64,000 nt of DNA, from positions 62,001-126,000 of the forward strand of contig NZ_QJSX01000012.1 in NCBI RefSeq assembly GCF_003217515.1. The letters are read 5' to 3'. Positions 16,265-25,180 of this stretch are shown in pieces. The notes beneath the pieces were generated by a model, which did no database searches, was not told the DNA's origin, and saw only the letters and a list, made by a program, of their open reading frames with translations. The first letter of the stretch is position 1. Each line of letters opens with the position of its first letter. This stretch comes from Deinococcus yavapaiensis KR-236 (GTDB lineage: Bacteria; Deinococcota; Deinococci; Deinococcales; Deinococcaceae). The position numbers and the translations under genes are program-made.

Positions 16265-17122
16265 ATGAAACGTCTGACCTTCTCCTTGTCCACCGCCGCG
16301 CTCCTCGTCGGCATCACGCTCGCCTCGGGCGCGACCGCCGCCAACCCGCCCTTGCCGCCGATCACACGCGTCGGCGTCGTCAGCATCGGGCGCTCCTCCA
16401 TGCAGATGCCCGGCGTGGGCAGCATGGACGTCGTCACGTCGAACGCCTCGTTTTACCGAGGCGGAGGCGAATCGCTCGGAAGCGCCGCACGCGACGTGTG
16501 CACGGTCCTCGCGAGCGTACCCGACGCTCAGGAACCGTCGACGCCCGGTCTCGACACGCCCGAGAAGGCGCCGAACGTCGTGAGCCTCGACGCGGGCAAC
16601 CCGCTCGTGCTGCGCGGCGCGGCGCAGTCGTACGCGAACTTGCCGCGCTTCAAGCAAGGCGCGACGATCTCGTACGCCGCGAACCCACCGCTGCGGCAAG
16701 CGCCTCCCGCCAACCTCGTGATCGACATTCCCGGAGCGCAAGGCGGCTTCCCGGCCATGAAGAACATGGCGTTTCCCACCACGGCGCCCGTGACCCTGAG
16801 CGCGCCGAAAAACGGCGTCGGCGTCAAGCCGAGCACGACCTTCACGTGGTCGAACCCCACGAAGGACGCGAACACGCTGGTGCTGCTGAGCGGCACGCAG
16901 GAGGAAGGCGGCGTCACCTTCACGTGCACGGCGATCGACGACGGTACCTTCACGTTCCCGGCAGCGACGGCCGCCGCCCTGAAGAAGGCGGGCTTCGAGG
17001 TGGGGCAGCTCACCATGTTGGGCCGTATGAGCAGCCGCTCGTACCGTCAAGGCGACGCTCAACTCGTGCTGCAAGTCACGAGCATGCAAACGTTCATGCC
17101 GCAAGACGAGGGAGACGAGTGA
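16265..17122 (+). CDS. Secreted protein of unknown function
   Basis: 285 residues. A signal peptide (MKRLTFSLSTAALLVGITLASGATA-A) is followed by a mature part with no family I recognise. A central block TLSAPKNGVGVKPSTTFTWS resembles a fibronectin-like 'predicate' segment often found before beta-sandwich domains, and PQDEGDE closes the protein. It lies 47 bp after another secreted protein on the same strand and is closed by a hairpin, so the two may be an operon. GAGAG about 6 nt before the ATG serves as the ribosome-binding site. Confidence 0.65.
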   Translation: MKRLTFSLSTAALLVGITLASGATAANPPLPPITRVGVVSIGRSSMQMPGVGSMDVVTSNASFYRGGGESLGSAARDVCTVLASVPDAQEPSTPGLDTPEKAPNVVSLDAGNPLVLRGAAQSYANLPRFKQGATISYAANPPLRQAPPANLVIDIPGAQGGFPAMKNMAFPTTAPVTLSAPKNGVGVKPSTTFTWSNPTKDANTLVLLSGTQEEGGVTFTCTAIDDGTFTFPAATAAALKKAGFEVGQLTMLGRMSSRSYRQGDAQLVLQVTSMQTFMPQDEGDE

Positions 17123-17216
17123 TCGCCTGCACGGCACTTCGCGCCGTGGCCCTCGTGGCGCCCGCTTCGACTCTCTTCTAGGCCGCAGCGACGGGAAAAC
17201 GCAGCAAGCAAGGCGC

Positions 17217-17245
17217 GTGACCGAAGACGACACGTCTTCGGTCAC
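17217..17245 (+). terminator. Hairpin terminator after the secreted-protein pair
   Basis: GTGACCGAAGACG and its exact complement form a 13-bp stem with a 3-nt loop, about 95 bp after the stop at 17122. Confidence 0.6.
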
Positions 17246-17292
17246 CTTCCACCGGGAGTCTGGTTCGCCGCGACTTCACGGCGGCACGCGGC

Positions 17293-17328
17293 ACGGGCCC
17301 GGCGCTCGCAGTCAAGCGCCGGGCCCGT
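17293..17328 (-). terminator. Hairpin terminator after paralogue copy 3
   Basis: ACGGGCCCGGCGCT and AGCGCCGGGCCCGT form a 14-bp stem with an 8-nt loop, about 70 bp past the stop of the minus-strand gene at 17399. It and the hairpin at 17217 sit back to back between convergent units. Confidence 0.6.
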
Positions 17329-17398
17329 CGGGTGTTGAAGTGATGGGCAGTGGAGCCTTCCACCGCCGAGGAGCTCCCGCTTCACGCTCCGCGCACGT

Positions 17399-18178
17399 TC
17401 ACGGTCTTCCGAGCCAGACGTGCGTCGTGCTGAAGGTGCCGCTGTGGCCGCACGTGTCGAAGCCGTCGAACAAGATCATGGTGGTGTCGCCGAGCTTCTC
17501 GTCGCGGTTCGTGGTGCCGACGCGAAGCTTCGTCTTCGCGCCGCCTTGCACGAGGAAGGCGCTGAGTTGGTAGTACCCGACGGGAATGTCCGCAATGCCC
17601 GCCGAGAGGCGGACCGTCTTCACGATGGGCTTGCCCACGCTTCCGTCGATGAGCGGTCCGTCGGGGGTGAGGCGCAGTTCCACGATCGAGTCGAAGGGGA
17701 TGAACTTGCCGTCCTCGGTGGAGACGTTCTCGAAGGCGAGCGAGCCGCCCCACCACTGCCCACCGTTGCTCGACGACGCCATGTCGGACTCGCCGGAGAT
17801 CTTGAAGCGCCAATTGCGCACGACGCCCTGCTTGGCGTTGAAGGCCTCCTGGTACTCGCCGGGATCGCCCGCCATGCGAACGCAGTAGTGGCGCCCGTGG
17901 TAGTTGATTTCTTTGTAGGCGTACACGTAGTACGGATTGGTCGTCGGGTTGAGTTCGATGGATTGGTAGCGGCCTTGCGCGTCGGTCTTGGTGAAGAGCG
18001 TTCCTCGGAACATGGCGGGTTCGACGATGATCTGCGCGCCGACGACGGGTTTTCCTCGCTCGTCGAGGACGCGTCCGCTCACGGTGTTGGGCGTGGCGGC
18101 TTCGACGGTGAGCGCGGCGCACAGGGCGAGGGACGCGAAGGTCGCGGGCAAGAGGCGAATGAGGCGATTTCGAGACAC
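17399..18178 (-). CDS. Secreted protein of the carboxypeptidase-regulatory-like paralogue family (copy 3)
   Basis: 259 residues from the GTG at 18178, which has GGAGGA 6 nt upstream. A signal peptide (RLIRLLPATFASLALCAALTVEA) precedes a carboxypeptidase-regulatory-like module (VSGRVLDERGKPVVGAQIIVEP, FTKTDAQGRYQSIELNP). The family domain follows: KEINYHGRHYCVRMAGDPG, GVVRNWRFKISGE, QWWGGSLAFEN, TPDGPLIDGSVG, DIPVGYYQLSAF and a terminal FDTCGHSGTFSTTHVWLG. It is closest to copy 4. The gene is divergent from the SARP-like regulators and has motif A 36 nt upstream. No catalytic residues are evident; it may bind or present ligands outside the membrane. Confidence 0.8.
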   Translation of the reverse strand: MSRNRLIRLLPATFASLALCAALTVEAATPNTVSGRVLDERGKPVVGAQIIVEPAMFRGTLFTKTDAQGRYQSIELNPTTNPYYVYAYKEINYHGRHYCVRMAGDPGEYQEAFNAKQGVVRNWRFKISGESDMASSSNGGQWWGGSLAFENVSTEDGKFIPFDSIVELRLTPDGPLIDGSVGKPIVKTVRLSAGIADIPVGYYQLSAFLVQGGAKTKLRVGTTNRDEKLGDTTMILFDGFDTCGHSGTFSTTHVWLGRP

Positions 18179-18213
18179 GTTGGTTCCTCCTGCCGTCACG
18201 GTATGAAACGCCG

Positions 18214-18230
18214 AGTGAAATCAGCGTGAT
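18214..18230 (-). promoter_or_regulatory. Conserved operator-like motif A (11-bp direct repeat)
   Basis: On the minus strand: ATCACGCTGATTTCACT, 36 nt before the start of paralogue copy 3 and about 85 bp from the divergent regulator start. TCAC occurs twice at an 11-bp interval. Confidence 0.55.
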
Positions 18231-18302
18231 TCGGCGGCGTCGCGCGCAGGACGCATGAGCGAACACGACGTAAAGTTCATGTTTCCTTGAGTAAGCCAGG
18301 AC

Positions 18303-18308
18303 TATATT
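18303..18308 (+). promoter_or_regulatory. -10 box of a leaderless promoter (SARP-like regulator)
   Basis: TATATT, 6 nt upstream of the GTG at 18315, with no properly spaced -35. Confidence 0.55.
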
Positions 18309-18314
18309 GGAAAG

Positions 18315-20423
18315 GTGCACGCAACGACGCCCTGGCACCTGAGGTTGCTCGGTGCTCCTCATTTCATCTCACCGCTCGGCGTGCCCATTTTCTTGGAGCG
18401 CAAGGGCGCGGCGGTCGTGGCGTACCTCGCCCTTACGGGAAGTGCGAGTCGTTCGAAGCTCGCGGGGATGTTGTGGCCCGACGCGCGCGAAGCGACGGCG
18501 CGCAACAACCTCGCGCAGCAACTGCGCAAACTGCGCCTCGCCCTGGAAGATTCTCTCGTACAGGGCAGCGGCGTGCTGAGCCTCGACGCCACCGTGACGG
18601 TGGACGTGCTCGAAGCGCGCGTCGCGTGCGAGCAAGGTCGGCACGAAGCGTTCGTGGACTTTCAGGGAACGCTGCTGGGAGATTTGGCGTTCGACGACTG
18701 TCCCGACTTCGATGCTTGGCTGACCGCCGAGCGAACGCGCTTGGCGCAAGATCGCGGCGTGAGCTTGCGCGCGCTCGCGTCCGCCGCCGAGGCGAGCGGC
18801 GACACGGACGCGACCTTCTCGTGGGCATCGCGCTTGCTGGAAGCGGAACCTTTAGCCGAGGACGCCTACGTGCGCGTCATGACGTTGCAGTACCTGCGTG
18901 GAGACGTGGCGGCGGCCCGCGCGACGTACGAGCGATGCGAAGCGATGCTGGCACGTGAATTCGGCGCCGCTCCCCTGGCGGAAACGGTGGCGTTCGCGGC
19001 GAAGCTCAAGCAGCCCAAGCAAACGACGGCGAGACGTTCCGCGTCCGCCGCGACCTTGAGCATTCGTGCGCCCGCGCTCGTCGGACGTGAACGAGAGTGG
19101 GCGCGAATGCAAGAAGCGTGGGACAAGGGGCAGTTCATCTTCCTGAGTGGCGAAAGCGGCGTGGGCAAGTCGCGGCTCGCTCGGGAGTTCGCGGCCAACC
19201 AAGGAGCGTTCGACGTGTTCGCCGGACGTCCCGGCGACGTGTACGTTCCTTTTGCCGCCAACACCCGCCGGTACCGCGAGTTGCTCGCGCGCAATCCCGA
19301 TCTTCGTCTCGAGCCGTGGATGCGCGCCGAACTCGGGCGCGTCCTGCCCGAGCTGTCCGACGATGCGCCGCCGCCCGTGCGAACCGACGAGGACCGCGAG
19401 CGGTTCTTCTTCGCGCAGGGCGAGCTGATTCGCTTCGGCAGCGAAGGGTTGAAGGCGACGGTGATCGACGACTTGCAGTACTTCGATCAAGCGAGCATCG
19501 ACGTCGGCGATTACGCGATGATCAAGTACGCGCCGCTCGGCAAGCCGGGCGGCTTGCCGCGCTTCATCGATTGCTTTCGTCGTGGAGAGTTGCCGCCCAG
19601 CACGGCCGCCGCCATTCAGTACGGCGTGGAACTCGGGCTCGCGTGCGTCATCGAGTTGGAGCCTCTCGCGGAAGACGCGGCGATCGAGTTGGTGCTACAC
19701 CTCGGCGTGGACGCCGCGAGGAATCGCGCGCGGGAAGTGGCGCGCGCGACGGGCGGCAATCCGCAGTTCATCTTGGAGACGGTGCGGCAACTCGCGCATC
19801 GTCCGAGCGGCGCGCCGCTCACGCTTCCGGAAACGGTCGGTCAAGCCATCGAGCGTCGCTTGCGTGAGTTGACGCCGGGCGCCCTGCTCACGCTGCGCGC
19901 GGCGAGCGTCCTGCAACGCGACTTCGACGTGGATCTCGTGGCGGACGTCTTGCACTCTCCCCTGTTGGACGTCGTGGGCCACTGGGAAGAGTTGGAGGCG
20001 GGGCAGTTCGTGCGCGGCGAACGGTTCACGCACGACCTCATCTTGGAGACGACGCGCGCGAACTTGCCGCTGAGCGTCGCGCACGCGTTGCACCGAAGCG
20101 CGGCGGCCGCGTTGACGGCGCGCGGAGCGGAAAGCGCGCGCGTCGCTCGGCATTGGCTCGAAGGCGGCGTGCCGAGCGAGGCGGCCGAGGCGTTCGTGCG
20201 GGCGGCGGCGCGCGCCGAGCAAGGGGGTCGCTGGCGTGAAGCGGCCGAATTGCTCGTGCAAGCCGCGCTCTCGTTCGAAGCCGACGGTCATTCCGAGCGC
20301 GCCGCCGAGCAGTGGGCGGACGCCGCGCGCTTCGCGCACCATCATCACCTCGAACTCGTCGGGAGCCTCGAGCCGCTCGGCTCTCGGACCTCGGCGGTCG
20401 ATCGGGAAGCGCCGACGCCATGA
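18315..20423 (+). CDS. SARP-like BTAD/AAA-ATPase transcriptional regulator (short form)
   Basis: 702 residues. Residues 1-95 form the OmpR-like winged helix of SARP regulators (LLGAPHFISPLGVPI, ARNNLAQQLRKLRLAL). About 96-230 is the all-helical bacterial transcriptional activation domain (TYERCEAMLAREFGAAPL at its end). About 255-600 is an NTPase module: Walker A GESGVGKS (279-286) and Walker B-like VIDDLQYFD. It ends about 100 residues after the NTPase, so unlike the next gene it has almost no TPR region. It should activate genes by binding spaced direct repeats. The start is leaderless (TATATT plus 6 nt). The stop overlaps the next regulator (ATGA). Confidence 0.85.
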   Translation: MHATTPWHLRLLGAPHFISPLGVPIFLERKGAAVVAYLALTGSASRSKLAGMLWPDAREATARNNLAQQLRKLRLALEDSLVQGSGVLSLDATVTVDVLEARVACEQGRHEAFVDFQGTLLGDLAFDDCPDFDAWLTAERTRLAQDRGVSLRALASAAEASGDTDATFSWASRLLEAEPLAEDAYVRVMTLQYLRGDVAAARATYERCEAMLAREFGAAPLAETVAFAAKLKQPKQTTARRSASAATLSIRAPALVGREREWARMQEAWDKGQFIFLSGESGVGKSRLAREFAANQGAFDVFAGRPGDVYVPFAANTRRYRELLARNPDLRLEPWMRAELGRVLPELSDDAPPPVRTDEDRERFFFAQGELIRFGSEGLKATVIDDLQYFDQASIDVGDYAMIKYAPLGKPGGLPRFIDCFRRGELPPSTAAAIQYGVELGLACVIELEPLAEDAAIELVLHLGVDAARNRAREVARATGGNPQFILETVRQLAHRPSGAPLTLPETVGQAIERRLRELTPGALLTLRAASVLQRDFDVDLVADVLHSPLLDVVGHWEELEAGQFVRGERFTHDLILETTRANLPLSVAHALHRSAAAALTARGAESARVARHWLEGGVPSEAAEAFVRAAARAEQGGRWREAAELLVQAALSFEADGHSERAAEQWADAARFAHHHHLELVGSLEPLGSRTSAVDREAPTP

Positions 20424-23400
20424 CGGACACGCGTTGGACGCTGCGGGTGTTCGGGCAAGCGGAACTCGTCTCGCCGAGCGGCACTGTTTGGCCCTTGGAG
20501 CGCAAATTGGCGGGCGTGCTCGCGTACCTCGCCGTGGAGGGAGCGGCGACGCGCGCGCGCCTCACGGAGTTGTTGTGGCCCGACGCTCGCCCGAACGTGG
20601 CGCGCAACAGCTTGGTGCAGCACTTGCGTAAACTTCGTCTCGCCGTCGGCGAGGACCTCGTCGAGGGAGACGCGACGTTGACGCTGCGCGCGGATGTGAC
20701 GTCGGACGCGGCGCTCACGCGGGCGGCCTTCGAGGGCGACCGCTTCGACGAGGTGCACGCGCTTACCGAACGTGGCGCGGTGCTGGCGCACGCGGACTTC
20801 GACGACTGCCCGGACTTCGCCGAGTGGCTGCTGGTGACGCGCGAACGTCAGCAGGAGTGGCAGTCGAGGGCGTGGAGGGCGCTCGGGGCGCGAGCCGAGC
20901 GGCAAGGCGAGTTCGGCGACGCGCTCGCGTGGGAGGAGCGCGTTCTCGCGCTCGATCCGCTCGCCGAGGAGACGTACGGGCGCGTGATGCGGCTGCACGT
21001 GGCGATGAACAATCGTCATCTCGCTCTGGGCGTGTACGAGCGGTACCGCGAGTGGCTGCGCGACGAGATGAACGCGGAGCCGCTGCGCGAACTGCAAGCC
21101 CTCGCGCGTGAAATTCGCGGGGGCATCGGCGGCGCGATCACCGCGCCGACGTTCGCGAACACGCCGATCTCGGTGTTGCGTCCCCCGGCGCTCGTCGGAC
21201 GGGAACGCGAGTGGACGCTCATGGAGGACGCGTGGGAGCGCGGCCAGCTCATCTTGCTCGGGGGCGGCGCGGGCGTGGGCAAGACGCGCTTGGCGATGGA
21301 GTTCGCGGCGAGCAAAGGCGCGGTTTTGAAAGCCGAAGCGCGTCAAGGTGACGCGCACGTGCCGTTCGCGACGCTCACCCGTTTCTTGCGCGCGGGCTTG
21401 ACCGCCACGCCGGACCTCGCGTTGCCCGCGTGGATGAAGCGTGAACTGTCGCGCTTGCTGCCGGAACTGGGCGGCGAGACGACCGCGCCTTTGAAGGGCG
21501 ACGAGGACAAGTTGCGGTTTTTCAGTGCCGCTTACGACTTGCACGTCAAAACGGCCGCGGGCCGTCAAGTGCTGGTGTACGACGACGTGCACTTCTTCGA
21601 CGAGGCGACCGCCGAATTCGGGGCGTACATGCTCTCGCGCGCCTTTCCGATGGGCGCGGAAGGTCAGCCGCCGCACATCATCGACGTGTTTCGTAGCGAC
21701 GAAGTGTCGCCGACCCTGCGCGCTCAACTGCAACGCCTCGTCGACAGCGGCATCGGCGTGCACATCGAGTTGGAGCCGCTCGACGACGAGGCGGTCGAGC
21801 ACTTGATCACCTCGTTGGACGTCGCGCACATCAAGCCGTTCGCGCCGACGTTGGCGCGTTTCACGGGGGGAAATCCGCTGTTCTTGCTCGAAACCGTTCG
21901 TCACCTTCTCAGCGGCGGCGACTTGCCCGAGGAAGGAGGCGTGTTGCCGCCCGGCGCGAGCGACATCATCGCCCGGCGTTTCTCGCGCTTGTCGGCGACG
22001 GCGCAGCAAGTCGCGCGCGCGGCGAGCGTTCTGCAAAGCGACTTCACGCCGGAACTCGTTTCGGACGTGCTGGGCGCTCCGCTCGTCGACGTTCTCACGG
22101 CGTGGGAGGAATTGGAGGCGGCGGACGTGCTGAGCGATCGTCGTTTCAGCCACGACCTCGTGTACGAGACCATCACGCGCGACATCCCGCGAATCGTCCA
22201 CGGCGCTTTGCATCGCCGCGCGGCCCGCACACGCGAACGTCTCGGAGCGCCGCCCGCGCAAATCGCTCATCACTTCCTCCAAGCCGGCTTGGAGGAAGTG
22301 GCGGCGCCGCACTTCCTGCGCGCCGCCGAGGCGGCGCGCGTCACGTGGCGCATGCCGGAAGCCGCCGACTTCTACGAGCGGGCGGCGGATCTCTTCGAGC
22401 GGGCGGGCCGACGCCCGGAAGCGTTCGCGGCGCGCTTCACGCTCGCGCACGACGTCCTCAAGGAGTTCGATCTCGGCGCGCGCTTCGAAGTCGTGGCGCA
22501 GCGCTTGCTGGACGAGGCACGCACGCCGGGCGAGCGCGGACGGGCGTGGGCGGTTCAAGGCATTTTGCGGCACCGTCGAGGCGACGCGGCGGGAACCGAG
22601 CAGGCTGCACGCGAAGGGCTCGCCGAGCTCGACGTCGCGACGGAACCGGAAGTGGTCGCCGACTTGACGAACTTGCTTGGTGTCGCGCTCGTGCGGCAAG
22701 GTCGGTGGAACGAGGCGGTGCCCGTTCTCGAAGGCGCCGTCGAGCAGTACCGCGCGCTCGGCGTACGAGACTCGGAGTTGGCGACGCAGCAGAACATCGC
22801 GGCGGCCTTGTTTCAGCTCGGGCAGTACACCCGAACGGTGGACTTGTGCCTCGACGTCGCGAGCGCCGCAGAGGCGCGTGGACTGAAGTTGCTGCAAGCG
22901 GCGGCGCTCGGCAGCGCTGCCGCCGCGCTGGGGCATCAAGGGCGCAAGCGAGCCGGCTTGGAGCTCGCCGAGCAAGCTCTGGCGTTGCTGCGAGGCGTGC
23001 AGGGCGCGATGCAGCACGAAGTGTCGCTCTTGTTGACGCTCGGGGCGTGCGCGCGTGACTGCGGCGAGTACAGCCGCGCCCTCGACGCGCTCGAACGGGC
23101 GCGCACGTTGAGCGCGGGCTACTCGAACGTGCTGTCGGGAATGACGTTGCGGCACCTCGCGAGCGTGCATGACCTGCTCGGGGACGGCAGGGAAGCGCGA
23201 ACGCTACTCGAAGAAGCGCTCGCCTTGCAAGGTCTTCCCGGCGAGACGCGCGCCTCCATCCTGACGCTTCTGGCGGAAGTCCTGCACTCGCAAGGCGAGG
23301 CGGTGGACGCCGTCTTGGCCGCCGCCCTTCCCTTGCTCGCGGCTCAACGGTCCAAGAGCGCGTTGCGGGGACGCTTGGCGCTCGCCGTGACCCTGCCGCC

Positions 23401-23779
23401 CGAAGAAGCCTTGCAGATCACGGAGGAGGTCGTGGAGGAGCTTCGCGGCCGCGAGGACCGCGATTTGCTGCTGGTCGCCTTGGTGCGGCACGCCCGCGCG
23501 CTCTTACGGGCGAAACGACCCGCCATCGAAGCGGCCGTCGAAGCGGCGCGTCTGCTGAAGACGTTCGAGCCGTTGGAATGCTCCGTGGCGGACGTCCTGT
23601 TCACGGTCGCGAGCGTGCGCGAGGCGGTCGGGGACGCGGACGCACAGCACGCTCGCCTCGAAGCGGAGCGTTGGCTCGAGGAGACGGCGAGTCGTCACGT
23701 TCCGGCGGCGCGGCGCGCCACGTTCGTGGTGGCAACTCGCCGCCGAGGCGATCGAAGCACGCGCGTCTCGGCGAGGTGA
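20420..23779 (+). CDS. SARP-like BTAD/AAA-ATPase regulator with TPR-rich C-terminus
   Basis: 1119 residues. The same order as the upstream paralogue: a winged helix (1-95: LRVFGQAELVSPSGTVW, ARNSLVQHLRKLRLAV), BTAD (about 96-232), and an NTPase with Walker A GGAGVGKT (282-289) and Walker B VLVYDDVHFFD. From about 620 to the end are TPR-like helical repeats (ADLTNLLGVALVRQGRWNEA, AAALFQLGQYTR, CARDCGEYSRALDAL). The ATG overlaps the upstream stop by 4 bp, so the two regulators are co-translated and probably act together. The ligand sensed is unknown. It could control the neighbouring secreted paralogues (shared motif) or the following sugar genes. Confidence 0.85.
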   Translation: MTDTRWTLRVFGQAELVSPSGTVWPLERKLAGVLAYLAVEGAATRARLTELLWPDARPNVARNSLVQHLRKLRLAVGEDLVEGDATLTLRADVTSDAALTRAAFEGDRFDEVHALTERGAVLAHADFDDCPDFAEWLLVTRERQQEWQSRAWRALGARAERQGEFGDALAWEERVLALDPLAEETYGRVMRLHVAMNNRHLALGVYERYREWLRDEMNAEPLRELQALAREIRGGIGGAITAPTFANTPISVLRPPALVGREREWTLMEDAWERGQLILLGGGAGVGKTRLAMEFAASKGAVLKAEARQGDAHVPFATLTRFLRAGLTATPDLALPAWMKRELSRLLPELGGETTAPLKGDEDKLRFFSAAYDLHVKTAAGRQVLVYDDVHFFDEATAEFGAYMLSRAFPMGAEGQPPHIIDVFRSDEVSPTLRAQLQRLVDSGIGVHIELEPLDDEAVEHLITSLDVAHIKPFAPTLARFTGGNPLFLLETVRHLLSGGDLPEEGGVLPPGASDIIARRFSRLSATAQQVARAASVLQSDFTPELVSDVLGAPLVDVLTAWEELEAADVLSDRRFSHDLVYETITRDIPRIVHGALHRRAARTRERLGAPPAQIAHHFLQAGLEEVAAPHFLRAAEAARVTWRMPEAADFYERAADLFERAGRRPEAFAARFTLAHDVLKEFDLGARFEVVAQRLLDEARTPGERGRAWAVQGILRHRRGDAAGTEQAAREGLAELDVATEPEVVADLTNLLGVALVRQGRWNEAVPVLEGAVEQYRALGVRDSELATQQNIAAALFQLGQYTRTVDLCLDVASAAEARGLKLLQAAALGSAAAALGHQGRKRAGLELAEQALALLRGVQGAMQHEVSLLLTLGACARDCGEYSRALDALERARTLSAGYSNVLSGMTLRHLASVHDLLGDGREARTLLEEALALQGLPGETRASILTLLAEVLHSQGEAVDAVLAAALPLLAAQRSKSALRGRLALAVTLPPEEALQITEEVVEELRGREDRDLLLVALVRHARALLRAKRPAIEAAVEAARLLKTFEPLECSVADVLFTVASVREAVGDADAQHARLEAERWLEETASRHVPAARRATFVVATRRRGDRSTRVSAR

Positions 23780-23809
23780 GGAGCCGCCGCGTGCGGGCGT
23801 CACGCACGG

Positions 23810-23815
23810 TAAGGT
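23810..23815 (+). promoter_or_regulatory. -10 box before the GH4 locus
   Basis: TAAGGT, 5 nt before the ATG of the 19-residue upstream ORF. The 11-mer GTAAGGTGAAG here (23809-23819) recurs exactly at 39394-39404, before the phosphomannose-isomerase-like gene. Confidence 0.45.
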
Positions 23816-23820
23816 GAAGG

Positions 23821-23880
23821 ATGGCACAAGCAAGCCGAGAAGGCCGTGCAAGCGCGCTCCGCGTTTTCCGGAGGGCTTGA
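23821..23880 (+). CDS. 19-residue upstream ORF before the GH4 gene (possible leader peptide)
   Basis: ATG directly after the TAAGGT box (5 nt), then 19 codons rich in Ala and Arg, ending in a TGA that is one base from the GH4 ATG (TGA-A-ATG). The GH4 ribosome-binding site GGAGGG lies inside it. It may couple translation of the GH4 gene to a leaderless transcript. It has no run of regulatory codons, so coupling is more likely than attenuation. Expression is not proven. Confidence 0.4.
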   Translation: MAQASREGRASALRVFRRA

Positions 23881-23881
23881 A

Positions 23882-25180
23882 ATGGCGCGTCTGCGCATCG
23901 TTTACGTCGGGGGAGGCTCCACGCGCGCGCCTGGCACGGTCGCGTCCTTCATTCGTCAATGGGAGAACTTCGCGGGGTCCGAGATCGTCCTCGTGGACGT
24001 CCACGAGGAACACCTCGACCTCGTGCGTCGTCTCGCCGCGAAGATGGCGGACGTCGCGGGCGCAGACCTTACCGTCACGGCGACGTCTCGTCGGGAAGAA
24101 GCCCTCGTCGGGGCGGACGTCGTGCTGTCGAGCTACCGTCCCGGCGGCTTCGAGGCGCGCGTCCTCGACGAACGAATTCCGCTGCGTCACGGCGTGATCG
24201 GTCAGGAAACGCAAGGACCGGGCGGCTTCTTCATGGCGTTGCGCGCGATTCACGTCGCGCGGCAACTCGTCGAGGACATGAGCCGACTGTGTCCGAACGC
24301 CGTCTTGTTCAACTACACGAATCCCGTGAACGTCGTCGCGCAGGCCGTGCGTGACTTCAGCGACGTTCGCGTGATTTCGCTGTGCGAAGGCCCGATCATC
24401 TTTCCGCGTCAACTCGCGGGCATGGCAGGCCTCGACCCGAACCGCGTGCGCGCGTCCATGATCGGCCTCAATCACGCGTGTTGGAGCGACGCGTCCACCG
24501 GAGGCGCGATGTACGGCGACGAGGACTTGTGGCCGCACGTCGAGGCCGCCTTGGCGTCCGGACGAGTCACGGACGCCTGGGCGACGCGCCTGCTCGACCT
24601 CGCCCTCGTGATGCGCAGCGTGCCCGCCGCGTACATGCGCTACTACTACTTTCGGCGCGAAGTGCTGGCCGAACTTCGCACGGCGCCGACGACGCGCGCC
24701 GAGGACATCCTCGCCGCCACGTCCGACTACTGGACGCACTACCGTGAGCTTCTCGACGCGCCTCACCCGGTTCTCGACCCGAAGCGATCCCGGGGAGGCA
24801 TTTACGAGTTGGAGATCGCCGTGGACGTGATGGACGCCATGTACAACGACCGTGCGGAAGTGTGGCCGTGCAACGTCGTGAACGGCGGCGCCCTTCGCGA
24901 CTTGCCCGCCGACCTCGTCGTGGAGGGACCGTGCGTCGTGGACCGCGACGGGCCGCGCCTTCTGTCGGGCTTTCGTCTCCCCGAGGGCGCGCGGGGACTC
25001 GTGGGCGCCCTCGGGGAGTATCAGCGACTCGCCGCGCACGCGGCATGGAACGGTTCGCGCACGGACGCCATTCGCGCGCTCTCGGCGAATCCAATCGTGC
25101 CGGGCCTGAGCGTGGCCCGCGCGTTGTACGACGATCTCGCGGCGGCTCAACGCGCCTGGCTTCCCGAGCGCTTGTGGTGA
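23882..25180 (+). CDS. GH4-family NAD-dependent glycosidase (6-phospho-beta-glucosidase-like)
   Basis: 432 residues. GH4 enzymes cleave glycosides by an NAD+- and Mn2+-dependent redox-elimination mechanism in the cytoplasm. Seen: the NAD-binding VGGGSTRAP near the N-terminus, LFNYTNPVN, the metal-ligand Cys in SLCEGP and the Asn-His of GLNHACW. The sequence is closest to the 6-phospho-beta-glucosidase/LicH branch, but this family also has members acting on unphosphorylated or other sugars. It starts with ATG after GGAGGG, and its stop overlaps the deaminase-like gene (GTGA). The three-gene order suggests it releases an amino sugar or its phosphate for the next enzymes. Confidence 0.85.
   Translation: MARLRIVYVGGGSTRAPGTVASFIRQWENFAGSEIVLVDVHEEHLDLVRRLAAKMADVAGADLTVTATSRREEALVGADVVLSSYRPGGFEARVLDERIPLRHGVIGQETQGPGGFFMALRAIHVARQLVEDMSRLCPNAVLFNYTNPVNVVAQAVRDFSDVRVISLCEGPIIFPRQLAGMAGLDPNRVRASMIGLNHACWSDASTGGAMYGDEDLWPHVEAALASGRVTDAWATRLLDLALVMRSVPAAYMRYYYFRREVLAELRTAPTTRAEDILAATSDYWTHYRELLDAPHPVLDPKRSRGGIYELEIAVDVMDAMYNDRAEVWPCNVVNGGALRDLPADLVVEGPCVVDRDGPRLLSGFRLPEGARGLVGALGEYQRLAAHAAWNGSRTDAIRALSANPIVPGLSVARALYDDLAAAQRAWLPERLW

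Noticed and set aside
18287..18308. TTGAGT as a -35 for the SARP-like regulator
   Set aside because: Only 10 bp separate it from TATATT; normal spacing is 16-18 bp.
20345..23170. Very long open frame on the minus strand opposite the second SARP-like regulator
   Set aside because: A GC-rich shadow of the plus-strand gene; the product is R/H/E-rich, matches nothing, and the plus strand shows clear winged-helix, BTAD and Walker motifs.
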